64,000 nt of DNA from Xenophilus sp. AP218F (lineage in GTDB: Bacteria > Pseudomonadota > Gammaproteobacteria > Burkholderiales > Chromobacteriaceae), in the NCBI GenBank assembly GCA_002213445.1, contig NJIE01000022.1:219058-283057 (forward strand). Direction: 5' to 3'. Of the stretch, positions 18,971-31,217 are shown one piece after another. Every line of letters begins with the position of its first letter. Position 1 is the first letter of the stretch. The position numbers and the translations under genes were made by a program. The notes below the pieces were generated by a model, which was given only the letters and a program-made list of their open reading frames with translations, did no database searches and was not told where the DNA came from.

Positions 18971-19642
18971 ATGAAACTGTTAGCCCTAGACACCTCCACT
19001 CACTATCTCTCCCTGGCGCTGAGCGATGGCGATAAGGTATCGGTTTTCCACGAAAACGTCGATCAAAAGCATGCGGAGCAAACCCTGCCGCAGGTCTCGC
19101 GCCTTTTAGCCGCGCGCGGCATGCGACTGGCCGATCTGGACGCGATCGTCTTTGGCCAGGGACCGGGGTCGTTTACCGGCTTGCGCATCGCCTGCGGTCT
19201 GGCTCAGGGCCTCGCCTACTCGGCAGGCTTGCCCGTCATCGCCATCCCAACCATAGACAATGTCGCTCACCAGGCTGGCGCAGATAACGTCCTGGTCTGT
19301 CTCGACGCGCGCATGCGGCAAGTTTATACGGCAGCCTACCAGACAGGTCCGGAATGGCGGCGGCTGAGCGCGATTGAGGTCTGCGATCCCGATCAGGTCG
19401 CCTTGCCTGCCGATATCGATGTCGCGGCCGGCGATGGCTTCGCCAGCTATCCCGCGCTGCTCGCCGGGCAACGCCCGCAGCTCATGGTTCTGGATCAGTT
19501 GCGCCCTCACGCCAGCGCCTACCTGGCGCTGGCGCGCTCGGGCCGCTACCCGGCCACGCACCCGCGCGAGGCCGAACTGCTTTACATCCGCAACAAAGTG
19601 GCGCTGACGTCCATCGAGCAACAACAGGCACGTCAGTCGTGA
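18971..19642 (+). CDS. tsaB: tRNA threonylcarbamoyladenosine protein TsaB
   Basis: A 223-aa non-catalytic partner of TsaD in the complex that makes t6A37 on ANN-decoding tRNAs. The ASKHA-fold N-terminus LLALDTSTHYLSLALSDG and the GQGPGSFTGLRIACGLAQGL block are diagnostic. The stop overlaps the rimI start (GTGA), so tsaB, rimI and the UDG form a coupled trio. Confidence 0.95.
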   Translation: MKLLALDTSTHYLSLALSDGDKVSVFHENVDQKHAEQTLPQVSRLLAARGMRLADLDAIVFGQGPGSFTGLRIACGLAQGLAYSAGLPVIAIPTIDNVAHQAGADNVLVCLDARMRQVYTAAYQTGPEWRRLSAIEVCDPDQVALPADIDVAAGDGFASYPALLAGQRPQLMVLDQLRPHASAYLALARSGRYPATHPREAELLYIRNKVALTSIEQQQARQS

Positions 19643-20082
19643 GCCATATGGTGCGGAATTTCAGCGGCGATCCCCGGCAACTCGCGCAGCTGGAAGCGGA
19701 AGCCGCCAGTCACAGCTGGAGCGAAACCCAGTATCGCGACGCGCTGCAGGCCGGCTATCCATTATTTGGCCTGTTCGCCCCAGACGGCGACTTGCTGGGC
19801 TTCTGCCTGACCATGACCGTTCTTGACGAGGCGGAGATCCTGAATATCGCCATCGCCAAAGCGCATCAAGGCCAAGGCCATGGTCGGCTTCTGCTGACCA
19901 GCGTTCTGGGCGCATTGGCCTCCACAGGCACCCGGCGCGTCTTCCTGGAAGTACGCGCAAGCAATGCCCCCGCCCGCAAGCTCTATCAGAACTGCGGCTT
20001 TGCCGCATGCGGCCTGCGCAAAAACTATTATCCGGCCGCCCTCGGTCGCGAGGACGCCATCCTGATGGAGGCGACGCCATGA
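19639..20082 (+). CDS. rimI: ribosomal protein S18 alanine N-acetyltransferase RimI
   Basis: A 147-aa GNAT acetyltransferase that modifies the N-terminal Ala of S18 and possibly other proteins. The acetyl-CoA loop is HQGQGHGRLLL and the C-terminal motif is NAPARKLYQNCGF. It starts with GTG at 19639 overlapping the tsaB stop; an ATG three codons in (19648) is also possible. The tsaB-rimI pairing is common in proteobacteria. Confidence 0.93.
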   Translation: MSHMVRNFSGDPRQLAQLEAEAASHSWSETQYRDALQAGYPLFGLFAPDGDLLGFCLTMTVLDEAEILNIAIAKAHQGQGHGRLLLTSVLGALASTGTRRVFLEVRASNAPARKLYQNCGFAACGLRKNYYPAALGREDAILMEATP

Positions 20083-20885
20083 GCCGCCACGCCTTGCTGC
20101 AGCAAACCATGGGACTGGGCCCGAGCTGGCAGCCCCGCGGCGACTGGTTCGCCCAACACCCGGCCATGCTGGCGCGAGCCGAGCAGATGGCGAAACCGGC
20201 CCCAGCCCCGCTCGCGCCATCGCCGTCAATGCCGCCGGAACCGCCGGCCATTCCCTCCGCGCAGCCCATGCCCGAGACCGCGGCAACGGCGCCAGCGCAC
20301 CCCCCCGTCTCCATCTCCCCTATTCCTCTGCAGGACTGGAATGCGCTGGAGCAAACCGTCGCGGCATGCCAGAACTGCCGCCTGTGCCAAACCCGCACCC
20401 GGACCGCGTTTGGCCGAGGCAATCCCAAAGCGCGCTGGCTGCTGATTGGCGAAGCGCCAGGCGAAAACGAGGATAAACAGGGGCTGCCTTTCGTCGGCCG
20501 CGCCGGACAGCTGTTGGACAATATGCTGGCAGCCAGCGGGCTGGATCGAGATCGCGACGTCTATATCGCCAACGTGATCAAATGCCGCCCGCCCGGCAAC
20601 CGCAATCCGGCCGCCGACGAAATCGCGGCCTGCCACGGCTATCTGCTGCAGCAAATCGCCCATATCCAGCCGACGCTGATCCTGGCCCTCGGCCGCTTCG
20701 CCGCTCAAACCCTGCTGGAAACCGAACGCCCCATCGGCCAGTTGCGAGGCAAAGTCCATCGTTATCAGGACATCCCGCTGATCGTCAGCTACCACCCGGC
20801 CTACCTGCTGCGCAATCAGCCCGACAAAGCCAAGGCCTGGCAGGACATGCTGCTGGCGCAGCGCGCGTTTCGCCAGCACGCCTAG
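20079..20885 (+). CDS. family 4-type uracil-DNA glycosylase
   Basis: A 268-aa base-excision repair enzyme that removes uracil from DNA. The catalytic core (about 95-265) has GEAPGENEDKQGLPFVGRAG, the cysteine pair CQNCRLC plus a Cys in NVIKCRPPGNRNP that suggest a [4Fe-4S] cluster, and the terminal SYHPAYLL. The first 90 residues are Ala/Pro-rich and probably disordered. The ATG at 20079 overlaps the rimI stop as ATGA. Confidence 0.92.
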   Translation: MSRHALLQQTMGLGPSWQPRGDWFAQHPAMLARAEQMAKPAPAPLAPSPSMPPEPPAIPSAQPMPETAATAPAHPPVSISPIPLQDWNALEQTVAACQNCRLCQTRTRTAFGRGNPKARWLLIGEAPGENEDKQGLPFVGRAGQLLDNMLAASGLDRDRDVYIANVIKCRPPGNRNPAADEIAACHGYLLQQIAHIQPTLILALGRFAAQTLLETERPIGQLRGKVHRYQDIPLIVSYHPAYLLRNQPDKAKAWQDMLLAQRAFRQHA

Positions 20886-20906
20886 ACCCACAAAAACCAG
20901 ACGCAT

Positions 20907-20938
20907 AAAAAAAGCCAGTCGCATGACTGGCTTTTTTG
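20907..20938. terminator. terminator after the UDG gene
   Basis: AGCCAGTC-GCAT-GACTGGCT forms an 8-bp stem extended by A/T pairs and followed by TTTTTT on the plus strand. It is A-rich on the other side, so it may work in both directions. Confidence 0.9.
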
Positions 20939-20962
20939 TGTGCACCTGGGCGCGGCCCAAAT

Positions 20963-20993
20963 AAAAAACCCTTCTCCGTGCACCAGAGAAGGG
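20963..20993 (-). terminator. terminator after rpmG
   Basis: On the minus strand CCCTTCTC pairs with GAGAAGGG across a 9-base loop, followed by TTTTTT. It lies 26 bases beyond the rpmG stop. Confidence 0.85.
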
Positions 20994-21018
20994 CTCTTCT
21001 TCACTCCAAGGAAACGGC

Positions 21019-21174
21019 TTACTTCAGCTTGGTTTCTTTGTACAGAACGTGCTTGCGGGCAACGGGATCAAATTTCTTGATCTCCATCTTTTCCGGCATG
21101 GTGCGCTTGTTCTTGGTGGTGGTGTAGAAGTGGCCGGTGCCAGCAGTGGATTCCAGCTTGATCTTATCGCGCAT
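21019..21174 (-). CDS. rpmG: 50S ribosomal protein L33
   Basis: A 51-aa ribosomal protein beginning [20 protein letters not shown] and ending YKETKLK. Cysteines are absent, so this is the zinc-independent form. It is too short to pass a typical ORF length cut but unmistakable by sequence. It lies 34 bases after rpmB on the same strand, the normal rpmB-rpmG order. Confidence 0.97.
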   Translation of the reverse strand: MRDKIKLESTAGTGHFYTTTKNKRTMPEKMEIKKFDPVARKHVLYKETKLK

Positions 21175-21208
21175 GATGTATACCTCAGTGCTTTATCTGG
21201 TTGACCGC

Positions 21209-21442
21209 TTAGATCTCGCCGCGAGCGCGCAGATCAGCCAGCACTACATCGATGCCAACTTTATCGATGGTACGCAGTGCAGCGTTGGATACGCGCAGGC
21301 GCACCCAGCGGTTTTCGCTTTCCACCCAGAACTTGCGGTATTGCAGGTTCGGCAGGAAACGACGTTTAGTCTTGTTGTTGGCGTGGGAAACGTTGTTCCC
21401 GGTCATCGGACGCTTGCCGGTGACTTTGCAAACACGCGCCAT
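21209..21442 (-). CDS. rpmB: 50S ribosomal protein L28
   Basis: A 77-aa ribosomal protein starting [20 protein letters not shown]. The frame continues upstream for 19 codons, but conservation begins at the ATG at 21442. RRFLPNLQ and [14 protein letters not shown] are typical. It is the first gene of the rpmB-rpmG operon. Its leader contains an inverted repeat at 21469-21495. Confidence 0.97.
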   Translation of the reverse strand: MARVCKVTGKRPMTGNNVSHANNKTKRRFLPNLQYRKFWVESENRWVRLRVSNAALRTIDKVGIDVVLADLRARGEI

Positions 21443-21468
21443 GGTTAAACTCCCAAAACCGGTAAAAG

Positions 21469-21495
21469 CTGGCTTTATATCACAAAAAAAGCCAG
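21469..21495 (-). promoter_or_regulatory. inverted repeat in the rpmB leader
   Basis: CTGGCTTT and AAAGCCAG flank 11 AT-rich bases, about 27 bases upstream of the rpmB start. On the minus strand the left arm runs into a T-run, so it could fold as an attenuator-like or protein-binding hairpin. The role is inferred only from position. Confidence 0.4.
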
Positions 21496-21698
21496 ACATT
21501 CAAGCATAAAACGCACCCCACTGGCAGCAGGGCGCGATCTCGTTAGAAACAGTCGGACGAATTGTACCGGATTCGCCACAATCAGGCGAGCACTATTGCT
21601 GCATCAGACGCGCCAGTGTTGCATTCTTCTCGCAACAGCCATAGGTTTTAGAGATTCAACTTGGCGCGATTTCAGGGTAGAATCCCGGATTCCCATAG

Positions 21699-23351
<1,653 letters not shown>

Positions 23352-23355
23352 GCCC

Positions 23356-24207
23356 ATGAAACTGTGCGGATTTGAAGTCGGCCCGAACCAGCCCTTATTC
23401 CTGATCGCAGGCCCCTGCGTCATCGAAAGCGAACAGATGGCGCTGGACACAGCCGGCCAGCTGAAGGAAATCACCCGCGAGCTGGGCATCAACTTCATCT
23501 ACAAGTCGAGCTACGACAAGGCCAACCGCTCGTCCGGCGCCTCGTTCCGCGGCTTCGGCATCGACGAAGGCCTGCGCATCCTGTCGGAAGTGAAGCGCCA
23601 GATCCAGGTGCCGGTCATCACCGACGTCCACACCGAGAACGAAATCGTCCAGGTGGCCAGCGTCGTCGACGTGCTGCAAACCCCGGCCTTCCTGTGCCGC
23701 CAAACCGACTTCATCCGCGCGGTGGCTCAATGCGGCAAGCCGGTGAACATCAAGAAGGGCCAGTTCCTGGCGCCCGGCGACATGAAGCAGGTGATTATCA
23801 AGGCGCGCGAAGCCGCCCGCGAAGCCGGCCTGGAAGAGGACAGCTTCATGGCCTGCGAGCGCGGCGTCTCCTTCGGCTACAACAATCTGGTATCCGACAT
23901 GCGCTCGCTGATGATCATGCGCGACACCGGCTGCCCGGTCGTGTACGACGCCACCCACTCGGTACAATTGCCGGGCGGCCAGGGCACCAGCTCCGGCGGC
24001 CAGCGCGAATTCGTGCCGGTGTTGGCGCGCGCAGCCGTGGCGGCGGGCATTTCCGGCCTGTTCATGGAAACCCACCCCAACCCGGCTTGCGCCATGTCCG
24101 ACGGCCCCAACGCTTGGCCGCTGCCGCGCATGAAGGAATTGCTGACCACGCTCAAAGCGCTGGACGAGCTGGTCAAGCAAAATCCTTGGCCAGAGCACAC
24201 GCTGTAA
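23356..24207 (+). CDS. kdsA: 3-deoxy-D-manno-octulosonate 8-phosphate synthase
   Basis: A 283-aa enzyme that condenses PEP with arabinose 5-phosphate to give KDO8P, a precursor of the LPS inner core. Conserved segments are [33 protein letters not shown] and the metal/substrate loop [11 protein letters not shown]. Four bases separate it from pyrG, so the two are co-transcribed. It shows that the organism makes lipopolysaccharide. Confidence 0.98.
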   Translation: MKLCGFEVGPNQPLFLIAGPCVIESEQMALDTAGQLKEITRELGINFIYKSSYDKANRSSGASFRGFGIDEGLRILSEVKRQIQVPVITDVHTENEIVQVASVVDVLQTPAFLCRQTDFIRAVAQCGKPVNIKKGQFLAPGDMKQVIIKAREAAREAGLEEDSFMACERGVSFGYNNLVSDMRSLMIMRDTGCPVVYDATHSVQLPGGQGTSSGGQREFVPVLARAAVAAGISGLFMETHPNPACAMSDGPNAWPLPRMKELLTTLKALDELVKQNPWPEHTL

Positions 24208-24228
24208 CTCAAAGCAGTCACGCTGAAG

Positions 24229-24248
24229 CAGGTGCCCCAGGGCACCTG
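24229..24248 (+). terminator. hairpin between kdsA and eno
   Basis: CAGGTGCC-CCAG-GGCACCTG is a perfect 8-bp stem with a 4-base loop, followed by TTGTAACGTTGTT rather than a clean T-run. It may be a weak terminator or an mRNA end-stabiliser between kdsA and eno. Confidence 0.6.
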
Positions 24249-24285
24249 TTGTAACGTTGTTCGCCTATTCAAACCAAGCTATTGA

Positions 24286-25584
<1,299 letters not shown>

Positions 25585-25588
25585 TCGC

Positions 25589-25879
25589 ATGCGCTGGCTG
25601 ACCGCGACCCTGGTAACCGTCATCCTCGCTTTGCAGTGGCCGTTATGGTTCGGCAAAGGCAGTTGGCTCAGGGTCTGGCAGCTGGACAAGCAGTTACAGG
25701 AGCAGCGGGCGACCACCCAAAAGCTGGTCGCCCGCAACGCCGCCCTGGATGCGGAAGTCCGCGACCTGAAGCAAGGCAGTGACGCAATCGAGGAAAGAGC
25801 GCGCAACGAGCTTGGCATGATCCGCAATGGTGAGGTATTTTTCCAATTGCTGGATCCGGTTAAAACCACCCCACGCTAA
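25589..25879 (+). CDS. ftsB: cell division protein FtsB
   Basis: A 96-aa bitopic membrane protein of the FtsQLB divisome complex. One N-terminal membrane helix (about 3-21) is followed by a coiled coil ([20 protein letters not shown] and on). The conserved [16 protein letters not shown] segment is near the C-terminus. It lies 4 bases after eno, the standard location in beta- and gamma-proteobacteria. Confidence 0.94.
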   Translation: MRWLTATLVTVILALQWPLWFGKGSWLRVWQLDKQLQEQRATTQKLVARNAALDAEVRDLKQGSDAIEERARNELGMIRNGEVFFQLLDPVKTTPR

Positions 25880-25955
25880 TAATACCGTTGCGTCCCTTCA
25901 CCTTTACTGACCACAATCAACGATGGCAGGTCTCAAGAGCTCCAAGGTTTGGGCA

Positions 25956-27731
25956 ATGACAACACAAAACCCTATCGAAGTCGCGCGCGAAACGCTCAAG
26001 CAGCTATCGCAGCGCAAGCTGCTCCCCACTCCGGAGAACTTCGAGCGGGTTTACCACGAGTTGACGCAAACCCCCATGGCGCGCGACAACAAACTGGCCG
26101 TATTGCTGCTCCGCGCCCTGGAGACCCTGCCCGTCGAAACGGTTCAGGCCAAGATCATTCTGAACCGCCTGCGCCAGGTTCTGGACGAAAACCGCTGGGA
26201 ACAAGCCCCGCAACTGATCATCGACTTTCTGCGCAGCGCGCAGCCCTCTCAGCAGCTGACGCAGAGCTGGGGCGCGCTGATACAGGGTCTGATCAAAAGC
26301 TGGGAGCTGCGGCAACCCGACCTGCCCCAGTTGCACAAGCAATCCACGCTGGAACGCGTGCTGATCAACTACGGCAATCAGCCGGAAGAGCTCAATCAAA
26401 AACTGACGGCGCTGATCCTGAACTGGAACCAGTCGCCGTCGCAACGCGAAAGCCTGCCCCCCGAAGAGACCCCGCCCTCGCCCGCCACGGACAGCGGCGA
26501 CGCGCCGGAACCGGATCGCTCCTGGCAGTCCTGGCAGCGGACGCTGGCTTTCGCTCTCAAGCATGGCCTGGAGCCGCGGCTGGTCAGCTACCCCGATCTG
26601 GTCGACGGACTGGAAGCTCTGCTGGCCGAGCTGGACAAGCTCGGCGACGAAGCCGCCCTCAACGCCTTCATGCCCAAAATCCGGGCGTTCATGATCAAGC
26701 TGGAGCTGCAATCCCAGCAGGATGGCAGACTCACCACCGGCCTGACCAACCTGCTCAAGCTGATGCTGGACAACATCATCGAGCTCAATCGCTCCGATGA
26801 TTATCTGCAAGGCCAGGTACACACGCTGCAGGAGCTGCTCACCCATGAGCCGCTGTCGATGCAGCACATCTACCAGTTGGAAACCAGCCTCAAGGAAGTC
26901 ATCCGCAAGCAAGGCCAGCTGAAAAGCTCGCTGGACGAAGCGGCCAGCTCGCTGCGCACCCTGCTCGACCGTTTCGTGTCCCGGCTGGCGTTGATGACCG
27001 ACAGCACCGACGATTTTCACGCCAAGATCCAGGCACACAGCGACAAGCTGAAAGAAACCCACAACGTCAACGAACTGAACACCATCATCGGCGCGCTGAT
27101 GGAGGACACCTCCATCATGCAGCTCGACCTGACCCGCTCGCGCGACGAGCTGGTCTCAGCCAAGGAACAGGTGGAAGCCGCGGAAGTGCGGATCAAGGAA
27201 TTGGAAGTCGCGCTGGAAAGCGCCAGCAACAAGATCAAGGAAGACCAGCTGACCGGCGCCTACAACCGCCGCGGGCTGGCCGAATACTTCCAGCGCGAGA
27301 TCAGCCGGGCCGAGCGCACCGCCGCGCCGCTGTCGGTGGCGCTGATCGACGTCGACAACTTCAAGCAGCTCAACGACCGCTACGGCCACCTGGCCGGCGA
27401 CGGCGCGCTGAAGTATCTGGTGGACGTCATCAAGAACAGCCTGCGCCCGGCCGACATCGTCGCCCGCTTCGGCGGCGAGGAATTCGTCATCCTGATGCCG
27501 GACACCCCGGAGCAGGAGGCTGTCGTCACCGTGCAGCGCCTGCAGCGCGAACTGACCAAAACCTTCTACCTCGCCAACAACGACAAGCTGCTGATCACCT
27601 TCAGCGCCGGCGTGGCGCGCTGGCATTTGGGGGAGATGGAATCAGACGTGCTGGAACGCGCCGACCACGCCATGTACCAAGCCAAGATCAACGGCAAGAA
27701 CCGTGTCTGTTCGGCCGAAGACTCGGTCTGA
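25956..27731 (+). CDS. diguanylate cyclase
   Basis: A 591-aa cytoplasmic GGDEF protein. The first 420 residues are helical with a coiled coil (about 310-425) and contain no recognised sensor domain. The C-terminal cyclase has DQLTGAYNRRGLAEYF, the active-site GGEEF at 506-510 and an inhibitory-site RPAD at 497-500, five residues upstream. Both catalysis and product feedback are therefore expected. The ATG at 25956 begins MTTQNPIEVARETL; an earlier ATG at 25923 lacks a ribosome site. Confidence 0.93.
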   Translation: MTTQNPIEVARETLKQLSQRKLLPTPENFERVYHELTQTPMARDNKLAVLLLRALETLPVETVQAKIILNRLRQVLDENRWEQAPQLIIDFLRSAQPSQQLTQSWGALIQGLIKSWELRQPDLPQLHKQSTLERVLINYGNQPEELNQKLTALILNWNQSPSQRESLPPEETPPSPATDSGDAPEPDRSWQSWQRTLAFALKHGLEPRLVSYPDLVDGLEALLAELDKLGDEAALNAFMPKIRAFMIKLELQSQQDGRLTTGLTNLLKLMLDNIIELNRSDDYLQGQVHTLQELLTHEPLSMQHIYQLETSLKEVIRKQGQLKSSLDEAASSLRTLLDRFVSRLALMTDSTDDFHAKIQAHSDKLKETHNVNELNTIIGALMEDTSIMQLDLTRSRDELVSAKEQVEAAEVRIKELEVALESASNKIKEDQLTGAYNRRGLAEYFQREISRAERTAAPLSVALIDVDNFKQLNDRYGHLAGDGALKYLVDVIKNSLRPADIVARFGGEEFVILMPDTPEQEAVVTVQRLQRELTKTFYLANNDKLLITFSAGVARWHLGEMESDVLERADHAMYQAKINGKNRVCSAEDSV

Positions 27732-27737
27732 ACCCGC

Positions 27738-28055
27738 TCAGGCCTCCCGTTCTCCCCCGCCTTTCTTCATCGCCTTGCCGGACTCTGCGCGCCTGCGGCG
27801 GACTTCTTTGGGGTCCGCCAGCAAGGGGCGGTAAATCTCCACTCTGTCCCCTTCGCGCAGCGCCGTGTCCGGCCTGACCGGTTTGCTGAAAATGCCGAGC
27901 TTCAGCGCCGCCGGATCCAGCTCCGGAAACTGCTCCAGAATGCCCGAGCAAGCCACGGCCTGCGCCGCGGTGGTTCCCGGAGCCACCTTGAGCGCGATGA
28001 TCTGCTGCCGCTCCGGCCGGGCGTAAGCCACTTCCACCCCGATACGATCAGTCAT
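27738..28055 (-). CDS. rnfH: RnfH/RatB-like ubiquitin-fold protein
   Basis: A 105-aa UPF0125 protein with a beta-grasp pattern (VEVAYARPERQQIIALKV, KLGIFSKPVRPDTALREGDRVEIYRPLLADPKE). The C-terminal tail is Lys/Arg/Glu-rich. The start overlaps the ratA end by 8 bases. The biochemical role is uncertain; the name rnfH comes from linkage to rnf genes elsewhere, while here it travels with ratA, its most common neighbour. Confidence 0.9.
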   Translation of the reverse strand: MTDRIGVEVAYARPERQQIIALKVAPGTTAAQAVACSGILEQFPELDPAALKLGIFSKPVRPDTALREGDRVEIYRPLLADPKEVRRRRAESGKAMKKGGGEREA

Positions 28056-28485
28056 CGCCGTACACCCTGTCCGCTTCCTTGATGAAGGCATCCACCAGCG
28101 TGCCGGAAATATGGCCGAACACCGGTCCGATCAGCTTTTCCAGGATCTTGCTGGAAAACTCGTAGCGCAGGGAGAACTCGATGCGGCACCCGATGTCGCC
28201 CAGCGGCTTGAAATGCCAACGCCCTTCCAGACAGTCGAACGGGCCTTCCACCAGCTCCATGGCGATCGACTCGCCCGGCACGTTGCGGTTGCGAGTGGTG
28301 AAATGCTGTCGCACCTTGAGGTAATCGATGTGCAGGCTGGCCAGCACCTGATCGCCCTCGCGCGACAACACTTCCGCCTTGCTGCACCAGGGCAGGAAGC
28401 GGCTGTAATGATCTACATCGTCCACCAGCGCATACATTTGCGCCGGCGTATGCGCTACCAGAACGCTTTTTTCAACAAGCTGCAT
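28048..28485 (-). CDS. ratA: RatA-type START-domain protein
   Basis: A 145-aa SRPBCC/START-fold protein. MQLVEKSVLVAHTPAQMYALVDDVDHYSRFLPWC is the family N-terminus (about residues 1-34). In E. coli RatA was reported to block 70S assembly; homologues such as mitochondrial Coq10 bind coenzyme Q, so a quinone role is the alternative. It is divergent from smpB, a widely conserved arrangement. The start at 28485 is chosen by homology; the open frame extends 14 codons further. Confidence 0.92.
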   Translation of the reverse strand: MQLVEKSVLVAHTPAQMYALVDDVDHYSRFLPWCSKAEVLSREGDQVLASLHIDYLKVRQHFTTRNRNVPGESIAMELVEGPFDCLEGRWHFKPLGDIGCRIEFSLRYEFSSKILEKLIGPVFGHISGTLVDAFIKEADRVYGDD

Positions 28486-28607
28486 CGCAAAGAAATCGCC
28501 GGGCGAAGCCGGCTTTGAGGCGGTCAATCAAGCCGCAAGTGTAACAAAAGCCGGCGGCACTGTCGCATAGCCCGCCAGACCGCCCAAGCCGCTGAATTTG
28601 CATGACT

Positions 28608-28635
28608 TTGGTTAAGCGCCGGCTTCTGGTAGAAT
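28608..28635 (+). promoter_or_regulatory. candidate smpB promoter
   Basis: TTGGTT (28608-28613) and TAGAAT (28630-28635) have a 16-base spacer and lie 30 bases before the smpB start. The minus-10 box is good and the minus-35 box poor. Confidence 0.4.
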
Positions 28636-28664
28636 GGCGGATTCACTTAAGCATGCACAGCCCC

Positions 28665-29120
28665 ATGAGCATCATCCAGAATCGCAAGGCCTTCCACGAC
28701 TACTTCATCGAGGAAAAACTCGAGGCCGGGCTGGTGCTGGAAGGGTGGGAAGTCAAGGCCATCCGCGCCGGTCGCGTTCAGCTGAAGGAAAGCTATATCG
28801 ACTGGAAAAACGGCGCTTTCTGGCTGATCGGCTGCCACATCACTCCGCTCCAGACCGCCTCCACCCACATCAAGGCCGACCCGGTGCGCGCGCGCAAACT
28901 GCTGATGTCGCAAGCGGAAATCAACCGCTTCATCGGCAAGGTGGAACGCTCCGGCTACACCATGATGGCGCTGGACCTGCACTACACCCGCGGCAACATC
29001 AAGGCGGAAGTGGGCCTTGCCAAGGGCAAGAAGCTGCACGACAAGCGCGATACCGAAAAAGACCGCGAATGGCAGCGCGAGAAGCAACGCTTCATGAAAA
29101 ACCAGCGCGGGGCGGCATGA
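28665..29120 (+). CDS. smpB: SsrA-binding protein SmpB
   Basis: A 151-aa partner of tmRNA in trans-translation, rescuing stalled ribosomes. Typical blocks are [37 protein letters not shown] and the basic C-terminal tail [17 protein letters not shown]. The ATG at 28665 matches the family; an in-frame ATG at 28653 would add four residues. No ssrA gene is in this window. The stop overlaps the next gene as ATGA. Confidence 0.96.
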   Translation: MSIIQNRKAFHDYFIEEKLEAGLVLEGWEVKAIRAGRVQLKESYIDWKNGAFWLIGCHITPLQTASTHIKADPVRARKLLMSQAEINRFIGKVERSGYTMMALDLHYTRGNIKAEVGLAKGKKLHDKRDTEKDREWQREKQRFMKNQRGAA

Positions 29121-29470
29121 AGCGCAGCGTCCTCACGCCCATCGTCCTGATCTGCCTGGGCGCCGTCTGGTTCCTGAAAAGCACCGGCCTGCTGCCCAAC
29201 ACCACCACCCTGCTCGCCCTGCTGCTCATCGCCGCGGGCGTGTTGCTATTCATCAGCGACGGATTCAACAAATCCACCCTGGTCAGCAGTCCGATGCTGG
29301 TTTACAGCGGCATCGCCGTCTACCTCAACGACACCCTGCTGATCCGCATCAGCCACCTGGCGTCCTTCGGCATGATGCTGCTCGGCGCGCTGATGCTGCT
29401 GGCGCGCCTGCCGCGCGTGCCGGAACGCAGCCCGACGTGGCCCCGACGCCACGGGCGGGAGCAAGATTGA
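29117..29470 (+). CDS. small membrane protein of unknown function
   Basis: A 117-aa protein with about four hydrophobic segments (residues about 5-22, 29-47, 58-72, 80-97) and a basic C-terminus. It begins [27 protein letters not shown], resembling the LiaF/DUF5668-type short membrane segments often annotated as hypothetical. Translation is coupled to smpB by a 4-base overlap. No function can be assigned from sequence. Confidence 0.75.
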   Translation: MKRSVLTPIVLICLGAVWFLKSTGLLPNTTTLLALLLIAAGVLLFISDGFNKSTLVSSPMLVYSGIAVYLNDTLLIRISHLASFGMMLLGALMLLARLPRVPERSPTWPRRHGREQD

Positions 29471-29564
29471 CGATTTCCAAGAGCCGGCGGCGGCGCGAGT
29501 TTGCCGTCGGCGACAAGCATTGACGATAATGGCCTCAGGCCAGCATTACATTCCAAGGATAGGC

Positions 29565-31142
29565 ATGGACAAGATCCTCATTCTCGATTTCGGCTCGCAA
29601 GTCACCCAGCTGATCGCCCGCCGCGTACGCGAAGCTCACGTTTACTGTGAGCTTCATTCTTTCGACATGCCCATCGAAGAGATCAAGGCCTTCAATCCCA
29701 AGGCCATCATCCTGTCCGGCGGCCCCAACTCGGTGTACGAATCCGACTACCAGGCCGACCCCAAGCTGTTCGAGCTGGGGGTGCCGGTGCTGGGCATCTG
29801 CTACGGCATGCAGTTCATGGCGCAAACCTTCGGCGGCAAGGTCGAGGGCGGCGACAAGCGCGAGTTCGGCTACGCCCAGATCAAGGCCCGCCACCACTCC
29901 AAGCTGCTGGAGGGCCTGCAAGATCAGGTTGACGACGCCGGCAACGGCTATCTCGACGTCTGGATGAGCCACGGCGACAAGGTCACTCAGCTTCCGCCCG
30001 GCTTCCAGGTCATCGCCGAAACCCCGTCCTGCCCGTTCGCCGCCATGGCCGACGAAAGCCGCGGCATGTACGGCGTGCAGTTCCACCCTGAAGTGACACA
30101 CACCAAGCGCGGCACCGAAATGATCCACCGCTTCGTGCTGCACATCGCCGGCTGCAAACCCAGCTGGACCATGCCCAACTACATCGACGAAGCCGTGAAG
30201 AAGATCCGCGAGCAAGTCGGCGACGAAGAAGTCATCCTCGGCCTGTCCGGCGGCGTAGACTCTTCCGTGGCCGCCGCGCTGATCCACCGCGCCATCGGCA
30301 ACCAGCTGACCTGCGTCTTCGTCGACCACGGCCTCTTGCGCCTGAACGAAGGCAAGATGGTGATGGAAATGTTCGCCCAGAACCTGGGCGTCAAAGTGGT
30401 GCATGTCCAAGCCGAAGCCGACTTCATGGCCAAGCTGGCCGGCGAAACCGACCCGGAAAAGAAACGCAAGATCATCGGCGCGGAATTCATCGAAGTCTTC
30501 GATCGCGAATCGGGCAAGCTCTCCAACGCCAAGTGGCTGGCCCAGGGCACCATCTACCCGGACGTGATCGAATCGGCCGGCGCCAAGACCAAGAAGGCGC
30601 ACACCATCAAGAGCCACCACAATGTGGGCGGCCTGCCGGAAGACATGAACCTCAAGTTGCTGGAGCCGCTGCGCGAGCTGTTCAAGGACGAAGTGCGCCA
30701 GCTGGGCGTGGCGCTCGGCCTGCCGCACGACATGGTGTACCGCCACCCCTTCCCGGGTCCGGGCCTGGGCGTGCGCATCCTCGGCGAAGTGAAGAAGGAA
30801 TACGCCGACCTCTTGCGCCAGGCCGACGCCATCTTCATCGAAGAACTGCGCAACACCGTGGACGAGAAAACCGGCAAGAACTGGTACGAACTGACCAGCC
30901 AGGCCTTCGCCGTCTTCCTGCCGGTGAAGTCCGTCGGCGTGATGGGCGACGGCCGCACCTACGACTACGTCGTCGCGCTGCGCGCCGTGGTGACCAGCGA
31001 CTTCATGACCGCGCACTGGGCCGAACTGCCCTACAGCCTCTTGGGCCGCGCCTCGAATCGCATCATCAATGAAGTCAAGGGCATCAACCGCGTGGTTTAC
31101 GACGTGTCCGGCAAGCCGCCGGCGACGATCGAGTGGGAGTGA
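29565..31142 (+). CDS. guaA: GMP synthase (glutamine-hydrolysing)
   Basis: A 525-aa enzyme converting XMP to GMP. The N-terminal glutaminase has the nucleophile Cys in GICYGMQF and the His-Glu of FHPEVTHT. The ATP-pyrophosphatase P-loop is [10 protein letters not shown], followed by the dimerisation domain with [16 protein letters not shown] and the terminal PPATIEWE. The ATG at 29565 opens the conserved [20 protein letters not shown]. Its partner guaB is not in the window. Confidence 0.98.
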   Translation: MDKILILDFGSQVTQLIARRVREAHVYCELHSFDMPIEEIKAFNPKAIILSGGPNSVYESDYQADPKLFELGVPVLGICYGMQFMAQTFGGKVEGGDKREFGYAQIKARHHSKLLEGLQDQVDDAGNGYLDVWMSHGDKVTQLPPGFQVIAETPSCPFAAMADESRGMYGVQFHPEVTHTKRGTEMIHRFVLHIAGCKPSWTMPNYIDEAVKKIREQVGDEEVILGLSGGVDSSVAAALIHRAIGNQLTCVFVDHGLLRLNEGKMVMEMFAQNLGVKVVHVQAEADFMAKLAGETDPEKKRKIIGAEFIEVFDRESGKLSNAKWLAQGTIYPDVIESAGAKTKKAHTIKSHHNVGGLPEDMNLKLLEPLRELFKDEVRQLGVALGLPHDMVYRHPFPGPGLGVRILGEVKKEYADLLRQADAIFIEELRNTVDEKTGKNWYELTSQAFAVFLPVKSVGVMGDGRTYDYVVALRAVVTSDFMTAHWAELPYSLLGRASNRIINEVKGINRVVYDVSGKPPATIEWE

Positions 31143-31184
31143 TAAAACCCTTTCAGAACAATGGCTTAAATCCAAACGCCTGAG

Positions 31185-31213
31185 AAAAGGCCGTCTGAAT
31201 CAGACGGCCTTTT
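31185..31213. terminator. guaA terminator containing a DUS 10-mer
   Basis: AAAAGGCCGTCTGA and TCAGACGGCCTTTT form a 14-bp inverted repeat around one base, ending in TTTTT. GCCGTCTGAA at 31190-31199 is identical to the core Neisseria DNA uptake sequence. The opposite strand has 9 of 10 matches. Neisseria commonly uses paired uptake sequences as terminators. Confidence 0.85.
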
Positions 31214-31217
31214 TCAT

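Noticed and set aside
28048..28485. Toxin of a type II toxin-antitoxin system (RatA)
   Set aside because: The neighbour RnfH/RatB is not an antitoxin, and this START-domain family is a conserved housekeeping protein, possibly quinone-related.
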